Below are positions 8,874 to 16,274 of a stretch of DNA of 64,000 nt, in pieces. This DNA comes from Nocardia sp. NBC_01503 (GTDB lineage Bacteria; Actinomycetota; Actinomycetes; Mycobacteriales; Mycobacteriaceae): positions 682,001-746,000 of the forward strand of contig NZ_CP109596.1 of assembly GCF_036327755.1 (NCBI RefSeq), in the 5' to 3' direction. Below the pieces are notes generated by a model that ran no database searches, was not told the DNA's origin, and saw nothing but the letters and a program-made list of their open reading frames with translations. A program made the position numbers and the translations under genes. Every line of letters begins with the position of its first letter. The stretch's first letter is position 1.

Positions 8874-10909
8874 TTGCGTACCTCTCGATCACGCCGAGCG
8901 AGCTCGGCGTACATGGCGTTGTACGAGGCGAGTTCCGCGTCCTCGTCCCGGTCGGCGGCGCGATCCAGCCTGGTCGCCAGTTTCTTGTCGCTGCGGGACC
9001 ATTGGATGAGCAGTGCCAGCATCACCACCACCAGCGGCACTTCACCGGTTGCCCACGCGAGGCTGCCTCCGGTGTGCTGATCGTCGAGCAGATTGCCGTT
9101 CCAGCCCAGACCCAGACTGCGGTAGAACCAGCCGCCGAGCACCGTGCTCATACTCATCAGCGCGATACCGAAGAAGGCGTGGAACGGCAGCGAACCGAAC
9201 ACCATGCCGAGTCTGGTGAGCGGCTCCACCCGCCGCGGCTTGGGGTCGATACCGATGACCACCCAGTAGAAGAGGTAACCGCTCACCAGGAAGTGCACGT
9301 TCATCAGCAGGTGCGCACCGTGCGAGTCGACGAACTCGTCGAAGATGCCGCCCAGATACAGCGCGTAGAAACCGGCAACGAAGAACACCGCCGCCACCAC
9401 GGGTTGAGTCATGAAGCGCGACACCGGGTTGTGCACGGCCGCCAGAATCCATTCACGCGGCCCCGGGGGTGTGCCACGACCGGCGGGGGGCAACGCCCGC
9501 AGGGCCAGGAGCACCGGACCGCCGAGTGCGAACAGGATCGGCGTCAGCATCGACATCATCATGTGCTGCGCCATATGCACGCTGAACATCGCCGGGGCAT
9601 AGCGCCCGACGCCCGAACTGGTAGCGATCAGCAACACCAGGCAACCGGACATCCAGGCGATGATTCGTCCGACCGGCCAAGCATCCCCCCGAGCGCGCAG
9701 CCGCCGCACACCGACCGCGTACAACACCGCCAACACGATGGCGAGGCTGCCGAAAATGAGATCGAAACGCCAGTCGAAGGCAAATCGCGCCGCGGTGGGC
9801 GGACCGGCGAGGTTGTAGCCGATCTCGACCTCAGCGGGACTCGGGACGGTCAGCAGTTCGGGCGGCGGGGTGCGCCCCAGACCGACCGCGAGACCGACGG
9901 TCGCGGCGAATGTCAGCACCTCGACGCTCGCGAACCGGATAAGCGCACGGCGGTCACTCGGATTCTCTTCGAGAGCGGGCAGAGCGCGGCGACGCTGCGC
10001 GAAACCGATGACGCCGAGCACAATCAGCGCGGCGGCCTTCGCGAGGATCAGACGACCGTAGGTGGTGTCGAACAGCTCGGACCAGGACACCCGAACGAAC
10101 GCGTTCACCACGCCGCTGATCGCGATCACCGCGTAGGAGACCGTCGCCACCTTCGAAAATCGATGCGCGGCCAATGCCGTGTACTCGCCATCACGCAGGG
10201 CATATGCCAGCACCGCGTATAGCCCGCCAACCCATAGGCACATCGAAACCAGATGCAGTATCAGGCTATTGGTCGCCAGGTCATGCGCGCCACCGGCAGA
10301 TGAATGCCCGGTCAGCGCGACCGGGAGCAACGAGAGCGTAGCCAGCGCCAACAGCACCGGGGTCCATCCCCAGCGCAGCACCAAGCGGCAGCCGACGGCC
10401 ACCGCGAGCACCATGAAGACGGTGAACCGCCATGATCCGGCCACATCGACCTGCGCCGTCGCGCTCCAGACCGCCTCCGGGCGCAGCGAGTCCAGGAGTG
10501 GTTGTCCGGTGGTATCCGACAGGGTCAGCGGCACCAACAGCGCCGCCGCGCCCGCCCATGCCAGCGCGGCGTACCCGGCGCGTCGCAGCGCACGATATCC
10601 GCCGACATCGAGCAACCCATTGGCCTGCGGCGGCACGAAGAACGCCGCGAACAACAGTGATCCGATGGTCAGCGCGGCGGCAAGATCCGCGATCGCTCGC
10701 ACCGCGGGCAATCCGTATGTGGTCAACGGGCCGGGATCCGGGATCCCCAGCAGGCTCAGCGCCTGTGAGGCCGAGAGACCGACCACCAGAGCCGCCACCA
10801 CCGCCGCGACCGCCCCGCCCATTGCCGCGACCACCGCGTACGTCCCGCCTGAACCCGACCGATTCGCCTGAACAGCTGTAGCGGTGGGCGAATCCTGCGG
10901 CGACGACAT
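8870..10909 (-). CDS. CopD-CtaG fusion: copper transport / cytochrome c oxidase assembly membrane protein
   Basis: This 679-residue polytopic membrane protein has two parts. The N-terminal half (about 1-360) resembles CopD copper-resistance proteins, with HLVSMCLWVGGLYAVL among its helices. The C-terminal half resembles CtaG (caa3-type oxidase assembly factor), with H-rich helices such as FSVHMAQHMMMSM and HNPVSRFMTQPVVA. This fusion is common in actinobacteria (Rv0102 type) and probably handles copper for cytochrome oxidase at the plasma membrane. The start was set at ATG 10909 (MSSPQDSPTATAV); the frame is open further upstream, but that part reads like non-coding sequence. The dehydratase gene overlaps its end. 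Confidence 0.88.
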   Translation of the reverse strand: MSSPQDSPTATAVQANRSGSGGTYAVVAAMGGAVAAVVAALVVGLSASQALSLLGIPDPGPLTTYGLPAVRAIADLAAALTIGSLLFAAFFVPPQANGLLDVGGYRALRRAGYAALAWAGAAALLVPLTLSDTTGQPLLDSLRPEAVWSATAQVDVAGSWRFTVFMVLAVAVGCRLVLRWGWTPVLLALATLSLLPVALTGHSSAGGAHDLATNSLILHLVSMCLWVGGLYAVLAYALRDGEYTALAAHRFSKVATVSYAVIAISGVVNAFVRVSWSELFDTTYGRLILAKAAALIVLGVIGFAQRRRALPALEENPSDRRALIRFASVEVLTFAATVGLAVGLGRTPPPELLTVPSPAEVEIGYNLAGPPTAARFAFDWRFDLIFGSLAIVLAVLYAVGVRRLRARGDAWPVGRIIAWMSGCLVLLIATSSGVGRYAPAMFSVHMAQHMMMSMLTPILFALGGPVLLALRALPPAGRGTPPGPREWILAAVHNPVSRFMTQPVVAAVFFVAGFYALYLGGIFDEFVDSHGAHLLMNVHFLVSGYLFYWVVIGIDPKPRRVEPLTRLGMVFGSLPFHAFFGIALMSMSTVLGGWFYRSLGLGWNGNLLDDQHTGGSLAWATGEVPLVVVMLALLIQWSRSDKKLATRLDRAADRDEDAELASYNAMYAELARRDREVRK

Positions 10910-11113
10910 ACGCCCAGGGTAGTTCGGTGTAGCGGTCCGAACTTCCCGGGGGTTTCCCGACCTCCGGTCCGCACATCGCGCCCGACGCGCCGAACGGTTG
11001 CTAGGCGAGCACCCGATCCCCTCCTGGACGCTCGCTATACTTAACGCGCTGGACACCGAGATCAATATGGGTCAAGGTGTTTGGTGGCCGCATCGCCGAC
11101 GATGCCCCGCACT

Positions 11114-11187
11114 GCCTCCGTAGCTCAGTTGGATAGAGCAAGGGCCTTCTAATCCCTAGGTCGCAGGTTCGATTCCTGCCGGGGGCG
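11114..11187 (+). tRNA. tRNA-Arg (anticodon TCT), integration site of the element
   Basis: A complete cloverleaf is visible: acceptor GCCTCCG/CGGGGGC (one T-G wobble), D stem GCTC/GAGC, anticodon loop CTTCTAA with TCT at 11148-11150, T stem GCAGG/CCTGC, and discriminator G at 11187. CCA is not encoded. The closing pair of the anticodon stem is a C-T mismatch (11145/11153). The 3' part from 11146 on is identical to the copy at 34539-34581, so this gene is kept whole by sequence supplied by the element. Confidence 0.95.
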
Positions 11188-11188
11188 C
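11146..11188 (+). repeat. attL: 43-bp direct repeat at the tRNA 3' end
   Basis: The 43 bp from the anticodon loop to one base past the discriminator are repeated without mismatch at 34539-34581. Integration of a tyrosine-recombinase element into a tRNA 3' end produces exactly this pattern. The flanks differ immediately outside the repeat. Confidence 0.95.
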
Positions 11189-11195
11189 TTTGACA

Positions 11196-11228
11196 CTCTG
11201 AGCTGCGACAACAGTCGCAGACTCAGAG
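11196..11228 (+). terminator. Hairpin just after the tRNA, inside the element
   Basis: CTCTGAGCTGCGAC (11196-11209) pairs with GTCGCAG-A-CTCAGAG (11214-11228) across a 4-nt loop, with one bulged A. It probably terminates the tRNA transcript. A similar but less regular sequence follows attR (34587-34620), presumably the original chromosomal terminator. Confidence 0.6.
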
Positions 11229-11285
11229 ATACCCAGCCCGTACAGCGCTTAAACAGCTAGGGATTCTCGAGACTAGAATCACGAG

Positions 11286-12218
11286 ATGGGGCAGGATCTC
11301 GACGCCATCCCGGAGCTGTTGGAGGACTTCACAACTGAGCTCCGGCGGGCGAATCGCACGAAGGCCACGATCGACACCTACAGCCGCGACATCGGGTACT
11401 TCGTGACCTTTCTCGAAGCGCAGGGCATCGAACCGATGGCGGACGCGCTCACCCGCGACAACATCGGAAGCTACATCGAAGACACGCTCAACCGCCCCAA
11501 CCGCCGCACCGGGCGGCCGGTCACGGCCGACTACGCACACCGCCAGTACCGCAGCCTCCAGCAGTTCTGCAAGTACCTCGAAGCTGAAGAGATCCTGGCT
11601 GTCAATCCCTTCGACCGGATGACGCCGCCGCACGTACCGGACAAACCGATTCCGGTTCCCACTGTCGATGCGCTTCGCCAGCTCCTGGCCGAGTGTGAAG
11701 GTACCGACTTCGCCGACCGGCGCGACACCGCGATCATCCGGCTCATGGCCGATATCGGCCCGCGGATCAACGAGATCACAAACCTCGACATCGACGCCCT
11801 GGACTTCAGCGAGAACACCGTCATGGTCATCGGCAAAGGCCGTCGGCCGCGCACCTTGCCCTTCGGCGACAAAACCCGCATCGCGCTGCGGCGCTACCTC
11901 CGGGTCCGGAAATCGCACACCCAAGCCCGCGATGACAACCCGGCTCTATGGCTGGGGCAACGAGGCCGAATGACCAGTTCCGGAATCCAGCAGATGCTCT
12001 ACCGCCGAGGTACCGCGGCAGGCATTGGCCACCTGCACCCTCATCAGCTACGGCACTTTTTCGCCCATAACTGGCTAGCCAGCGGCGGCCAGGAACAGGA
12101 CCTAATGATGTTGGCCGGTTGGCGGTCCCGTCAGATGATCGGCCGATACGCGCGAGCAACCGCTGCGACTCGGGCTGTCGATGCCCACAGGAAGGCCCGA
12201 CTTGGCGACAAGCTGTAG
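11286..12218 (+). CDS. int: Tyrosine-type site-specific integrase (XerC/D-like)
   Basis: This 310-residue recombinase has an N-terminal SAM-like core-binding domain (about 1-105) and a C-terminal catalytic domain. The catalytic set is complete: Arg160 (GPRINEI), Lys184 (GKGRRPRT), His253 and Arg256 (HPHQLRH), Trp279 and the nucleophile Tyr288 (MIGRYAR). It should cut and join within the 43-bp tRNA core. It is shorter than typical AICE integrases and closer to Xer length. It reads away from attL, so in the circular form its promoter would face the right end of the element. Confidence 0.95.
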   Translation: MGQDLDAIPELLEDFTTELRRANRTKATIDTYSRDIGYFVTFLEAQGIEPMADALTRDNIGSYIEDTLNRPNRRTGRPVTADYAHRQYRSLQQFCKYLEAEEILAVNPFDRMTPPHVPDKPIPVPTVDALRQLLAECEGTDFADRRDTAIIRLMADIGPRINEITNLDIDALDFSENTVMVIGKGRRPRTLPFGDKTRIALRRYLRVRKSHTQARDDNPALWLGQRGRMTSSGIQQMLYRRGTAAGIGHLHPHQLRHFFAHNWLASGGQEQDLMMLAGWRSRQMIGRYARATAATRAVDAHRKARLGDKL

Positions 12219-12452
12219 CAGTGCGAACCGTTAGCCGTTGTGTGGGTCCGACAGGTCCGCGTATTCATGGTCGATCCTGAACCGCATTGATGGTGAATAT
12301 GGAGACCATTGACCGTCGTATTCGAAATCCTGGGCAGCATTCGAAGTAGCTGACCAGACGCCAGCAAACTCCGAATTATGATGCGCGAGTGGACAATTCA
12401 GGACATATACTGGTTCAAAGGCTGTCCATGGTGGGGATCGAGGTGGTCGCCG
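12219..12452 (+). promoter_or_regulatory. Intergenic region with possible promoter for the HTH-TPR gene
   Basis: No gene is seen in these 234 bp. A TATACT hexamer at 12406-12411, 42 bp before the chosen start of the next gene, is a good -10 candidate; no clear -35 at ideal spacing accompanies it. Confidence 0.35.
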
Positions 12453-13757
12453 ATGGCACAACTGCCGCAGCCCAACGCGAAGCTGAAGGCCGTCATGTTC
12501 CAGGCCGGTATGAAGCCGACCGGCCTCGCCAAACGGATGAAGGATCACAGCCTCACCGATGGCGGTTCAAAACTGTCCACGACTCATACGCTGATTGCGA
12601 AGTGGTTGGACGGGACAGTAGCTCAACCGAATGATCGCAGCTGCCAGGTCATGCTGGCCGTCTTGGGGACGAAGCTCGGGCGCGATTTGCGGCCTGCGGA
12701 TATCGGCTATCCCGATCTCAAGTTGCCCCAGGATTCACCCCTCGAATCGGTGTCCGACGCCTTCGAGAATCCTGCGGTCATCTCACAACGACTCCAACGA
12801 CTCAACCAGGTAGACGCCGATGACCCGGTGCTAGACATCGTCGACTTCGCGATCGCGGACATCCTGGAGCGGTACGAAGTCGAGGGTCCCAAAAAGCTTG
12901 CCCCCGAAGTTGTCTCACTGCGAACCCAAGTTGATAGCTGTCTTCAACAGCGGCAGCACCCGAAGCAGACGGTACGGCTATACACGCTCGCGACGAAGCT
13001 CTCCGGCATTCTCAGCTATATGGCTGTGAACCGTGGGCGATTCCCTCACGCCAGCATGTATGCGCGGGAGTCGTTCGCGATCGCGTCGCTCCTGGGAGAT
13101 CCACAGTTGCAGGCTTGGGTACGCGGAACTGAGAGTTTCTGCGCCTACTACATGGGCAAATACGACGTTGCAGCCGATCTCGCCGAACAAGGGCTTCAGC
13201 TTGCGACTGACGGACCGCAAGCAATCCGCTTGTTGTCCAATGGAGTTGCGCGCGCACGGGGCAAGATGGGCGATGTTCGGGGCGTGCACCACGCCATCGA
13301 CCGGGCGAACGCCCTAGCAGAGCGAATGAACATTCCGGATGGGCTGACCCCGGCACTGACCTTTGAACCGTACGGTCAGGCCCGGCTTGCCGCCAATGCC
13401 GCGACCGCCTATCTATCGGCTGGCGACTTCGATCGAACCTTGAAGTACGGCCACCAAGTGGAAACACTTGTCGATGAGTCCGATTCGGTATGGAGTCGAT
13501 CACTCGTGCGGCTGGATATCGCCACAGCCTTGATCAGACTCGCCAGCCCGGACATCGAGCAGGCTACTCATTTGGGTTCACAGGCACTGACCTTCTCCGA
13601 GGAGCGGCCGATTCGCTCAGTGTGGCAACGTGCGCACGAATTCGGCACTGCGACTGAATCATTCGACGCACCGGAGGCGCGCGACTATCAGTTCGAACTG
13701 CGGGATTGGGCGGACCGAGTTCGGGAATTCTCCGCACCCGGAGCTAAACGTCAGTAG
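12453..13757 (+). CDS. HTH regulator with TPR-like C-terminal region
   Basis: This 434-residue protein has an N-terminal XRE-like DNA-binding part (about 1-95: LAKRMKDHSL, LIAKWLDGTVAQP) followed by a long alpha-helical region with TPR character (YARESFAIASLLGDPQLQAW, YDVAADLAEQGLQLATD, ANAATAYLSAGDFDRTLKYG). Proteins of this build are common in actinobacterial mobile elements and usually act as ligand- or peptide-responsive regulators. The start ATG 12453 (MAQLPQPNAKLK) follows a GAGGTGG sequence; an in-frame ATG lies 25 codons upstream. Its 3' end overlaps the convergent 2H gene by 14 bp. Its targets, perhaps the divergent xis/transfer promoter, are an inference. Confidence 0.7.
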   Translation: MAQLPQPNAKLKAVMFQAGMKPTGLAKRMKDHSLTDGGSKLSTTHTLIAKWLDGTVAQPNDRSCQVMLAVLGTKLGRDLRPADIGYPDLKLPQDSPLESVSDAFENPAVISQRLQRLNQVDADDPVLDIVDFAIADILERYEVEGPKKLAPEVVSLRTQVDSCLQQRQHPKQTVRLYTLATKLSGILSYMAVNRGRFPHASMYARESFAIASLLGDPQLQAWVRGTESFCAYYMGKYDVAADLAEQGLQLATDGPQAIRLLSNGVARARGKMGDVRGVHHAIDRANALAERMNIPDGLTPALTFEPYGQARLAANAATAYLSAGDFDRTLKYGHQVETLVDESDSVWSRSLVRLDIATALIRLASPDIEQATHLGSQALTFSEERPIRSVWQRAHEFGTATESFDAPEARDYQFELRDWADRVREFSAPGAKRQ

Positions 13758-14490
13758 CCGCGAGCTCGATGACCGCCACGTCGTCCCAACGGTAGGCGCG
13801 ACCTTCACGACGAAGACGAACGATTCGAATCGCATTGACGTCGACGGTGACCGGTGGAACATCGCGAAGTTTGCAGACTCGTGAGATGAGCGGCTCTGCC
13901 GATTGGCGGCGGTTGCTGTATCCGATGCCGAGGTGTGGACGAAAGTTGCTCGTCTGAGCTATATACGCATCCGGAAGCACTTCAGCTATGGCTTTGCCTG
14001 TGATTCGGTGAAGGTCCAGAAGCTCGGACCAAGGCGACACTGAGAATCGAACTGCCCCACGTGAGCCCGCCAGTGGCCCGACGGACAATCGAAACGACCG
14101 AACAGCGTCCAGGTACTCGTTCGCGGAATCAGCGATTGCCTGGATATCGGCATCGGTCACGTGGTCGGTACTACCGATCGGCATGAGGGTGATGTGCAGT
14201 CCATCGAGGGGCACGAGGTCCAAGCCATCGATATCGAGATTCTTCTGGCATCGCTCGGTCGCAGCGATCAGATCCGGATCATCAAAGGTCAAGTACCAGT
14301 AGTACGCCTCACTGGCAGATGAGTCCGAGGTCCGGCCCCAATGGTTCTCCATGAGGTCGACATCCTGAAACGCTTCCCAGTCATTCTCGCGAATTGATTC
14401 CTCGTTCGTGGGCGACTCCGGTGCCGCGGCCGGGAAAGCAGCCGCCCGGCTGGAATCGTCGGACTGTTCGACATCAGGTCTGATCTGCAC
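13744..14490 (-). CDS. 2H phosphoesterase-like (2'-5' RNA ligase superfamily) protein
   Basis: This 248-residue protein contains one canonical H-x-T motif in GLHITLMPIG and a second motif region RPHLGIGY. In the 2H superfamily the second motif is normally H-x-T/S as well; here glycine replaces Thr/Ser, so catalysis may be altered or lost. Family members cleave cyclic or 2'-5' phosphodiester bonds in RNA or nucleotides. The GTG start at 14490 follows AGGGTGAT; a shorter form from ATG 14352 (MENHWGRT) is possible, but the preceding NDWEAF segment looks like real protein. It is convergent with the HTH-TPR regulator. The two occur as a pair here, which suggests a functional link that cannot be specified. 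Confidence 0.65.
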   Translation of the reverse strand: MQIRPDVEQSDDSSRAAAFPAAAPESPTNEESIRENDWEAFQDVDLMENHWGRTSDSSASEAYYWYLTFDDPDLIAATERCQKNLDIDGLDLVPLDGLHITLMPIGSTDHVTDADIQAIADSANEYLDAVRSFRLSVGPLAGSRGAVRFSVSPWSELLDLHRITGKAIAEVLPDAYIAQTSNFRPHLGIGYSNRRQSAEPLISRVCKLRDVPPVTVDVNAIRIVRLRREGRAYRWDDVAVIELAATDV

Positions 14491-14617
14491 TTCATCACCC
14501 TACTTTGCGTCCCGTGCGTCATGTGCGTGGTTCGTGTGCACTGCCCGGACCAGCGATTTCCGAGTGTTCTGGTGCGACAAGGCATTTCACGCCATGTCCT
14601 ACCAGGAAGGCACATCC

Positions 14618-14872
14618 ATGACACAGAGACCCCCGACGGATTCGCGACCCCAGATCGGCCAGTTGATCAGCCTGCGCGACGCCGCCGCACTGGCGCGGGT
14701 GGATATCAGGACAATCCGCCGCTGGATCGACAACGGACACCTTCGGGCCTACCGCATGGGGTCGAGGCTTGTGCGAGTCGAGCGGCATGAGCTGCTCACT
14801 ATCGCGAAGCCGATTCCCGCCAAACACGCTCAGGACAACGCATCTCGGACATATCCGGATGGTGCGGCATGA
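14618..14872 (+). CDS. MerR/excisionase-type HTH protein (putative Xis)
   Basis: This is an 84-residue winged-helix protein: LISLRDAAALARVDIRTIRRWIDNGHLRAYRMGSRLVRVERHEL covers the recognition helix and wing typical of excisionases and BldC-like proteins. The ATG 14618 follows AGGAAGG. It is the first gene of the plus-strand operon and lies close to the integrase, so a role as recombination directionality factor or operon regulator is likely. The next gene overlaps by 4 bp. Confidence 0.8.
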   Translation: MTQRPPTDSRPQIGQLISLRDAAALARVDIRTIRRWIDNGHLRAYRMGSRLVRVERHELLTIAKPIPAKHAQDNASRTYPDGAA

Positions 14873-15111
14873 GCACCCCGAATGATCGCGTGCTTCAGGC
14901 TCGAATCGCCGCTCACGCCTCATGGGCGAAAACGCCGGACCGAGCGGCGCGCACCGCCAAGGCCCGAGAAGCCCTCGCGAGCAAGTTTGAACGCGAGGTC
15001 GATCCGGAAGGCGTCCTGTCTCCACAGGAACGCGCCCGACGTGCCGAGCACGCTCGAAAGGCGTACTTCACTCGATTGGCCCTCAAGTCGGCGCAAGTAC
15101 GGCGGCGGTGA
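14869..15111 (+). CDS. Small basic protein of unknown function
   Basis: This 80-residue, strongly charged protein (RRAEHARKAYFTRLALKSAQ near the C-terminus) has no recognisable domain. Similar short proteins are, from memory, frequent beside transfer genes of actinobacterial elements. The ATG overlaps the stop of the HTH gene (ATGA) and its own stop overlaps the next start. Confidence 0.65.
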   Translation: MSTPNDRVLQARIAAHASWAKTPDRAARTAKAREALASKFEREVDPEGVLSPQERARRAEHARKAYFTRLALKSAQVRRR

Positions 15112-15284
15112 TCGAGATGATTCGAACTCTGCTCGTCTTTCTCGCAGCTGCACTGATCATCGGTGTGTCCGCTCCCCAGCTTTCCGCACTGCTCCTTATC
15201 GCCCTGTTGCTGTTGGGTGCTGCGGGCCTGGTGTGGAGTTCGGTGCCTTCGTTCCGGCGTCGTCGACGAGGTGGTCGGCGATGA
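15108..15284 (+). CDS. Small membrane protein, 58 residues
   Basis: A GTG start at 15108 overlaps the previous stop, and the frame runs to TGA 15284. The product has two hydrophobic segments (about residues 5-21 and 24-46) followed by a very basic tail (FRRRRRGGRR). Tight overlaps on both sides (GTGA and ATGA) support real coding despite the short length. It probably sits in the membrane near the transfer ATPase. No family was recognised. Confidence 0.65.
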   Translation: MIEMIRTLLVFLAAALIIGVSAPQLSALLLIALLLLGAAGLVWSSVPSFRRRRRGGRR

Positions 15285-15517
15285 ACGAGTACTTCGTGCA
15301 GGATGCCCGCGGCCGGACGAGTGTGCCGATGTCGTCGCCGATGCTGGCGGGGCTGATTCTGCTGGCGTTCGTGTTCGCGGTGGGTGTGTATCTGGGGGTG
15401 CTGCTGTTCGGCAGCCGCTCCGCATTGCCGTCCACGGTGGTTGTTTGCCCGGCTCCTGGTACCGCGAATGTGGCGTTGTGGCCGTCGGACTGCCCGCGTG
15501 AGGTGGTGTCGCCATGA
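15281..15517 (+). CDS. Small single-span membrane protein
   Basis: This 78-residue protein starts at ATG 15281, which overlaps the previous stop. It has one membrane segment (AGLILLAFVFAVGVYLGVLLF, about residues 23-43) and a short outer part with two cysteines (VVVCPAPG, WPSDCP). It belongs to the same overlapping run as its neighbours. Its role is unknown, possibly part of the transfer apparatus. Confidence 0.65.
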   Translation: MNEYFVQDARGRTSVPMSSPMLAGLILLAFVFAVGVYLGVLLFGSRSALPSTVVVCPAPGTANVALWPSDCPREVVSP

Positions 15518-16272
15518 GCGAGATTCGGTTGCAGCCGTGGGAGACCCGGCTCGAAGAGCTCACTGCCCAGCAGTATGGGCTGTCGTTCGATTCTCTTGCC
15601 AAGGCCGCGAGTTTCGCGGGTAAGGGTGCGCGGGCGGCGTACAGGTTCGCGGACCGGTCGAAGAAGGCCGGGCGGGCGTATGTGACTCGCGTGGATTACG
15701 GGTCGCCTGGTCCGTGGCGGCATTCGAGCAATTTCGATGAGCCCGACATGGTGCCGCATGGGCCGTTGTGGTTCTTCCTGAATCGCGAAACCAATTGGGG
15801 TTACCTCGAATTCGATCCGGGTGAGTGGTTGCCGAAGGCGTCGACGGCCGCGCATTTGACCGCGATCACGGAGTTGCGTCTCGCGCTGACCGGGCTGGAT
15901 ACCAACCCGGAGGTGTGGACCAGCGAACGGCTGCTGCGGCGCCGGATCAAAGCGACCGGCACCGAGCCGACCGATCGTATTCATGACGCCTGGTTCCGAG
16001 ACTTCACCGATCCGGACAAGGTATGGGCGATCGAGGTTGAGCTGTCCCGCAAATTCGGTGACGGTCGCTTGCTGCGGGCGATGACCACCGCGTTGGACAC
16101 CGCTGAGCGCCACGGCCTTGCCGGGGTTCTGTACTTCGTGCGCGGTGCGAGTTTGCTCCGCGCGGTCGAGGACACTGCGGCGCGCCTGGCTCATAAGCGC
16201 GGTGTGGAGAGCCTGCCGAATCTCGAAATCCATGACCTGGACACCACTTTGGCCCGGAAGGGGGTGATCTGA
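15514..16272 (+). CDS. Replic_Relax-like protein (replication/relaxation)
   Basis: This 252-residue protein matches the general pattern of the Replic_Relax family of actinobacterial plasmids: an N-terminal helical DNA-binding part, a central HLTAITELRLALTG helix, and a C-terminal nuclease-like core with VWAIEVELSRKFGDGRLLRAM and GVLYFVRGASLLRAVED. The IEVEL strand resembles the E-x-E/K strand of restriction-like folds. Such proteins are thought to take part in plasmid replication or DNA processing for transfer. It is placed directly before the FtsK-like ATPase, 2 bp apart. The family assignment is by memory of the pattern and should be treated as moderate. Confidence 0.6.
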   Translation: MSEIRLQPWETRLEELTAQQYGLSFDSLAKAASFAGKGARAAYRFADRSKKAGRAYVTRVDYGSPGPWRHSSNFDEPDMVPHGPLWFFLNRETNWGYLEFDPGEWLPKASTAAHLTAITELRLALTGLDTNPEVWTSERLLRRRIKATGTEPTDRIHDAWFRDFTDPDKVWAIEVELSRKFGDGRLLRAMTTALDTAERHGLAGVLYFVRGASLLRAVEDTAARLAHKRGVESLPNLEIHDLDTTLARKGVI

Positions 16273-16274
16273 TC

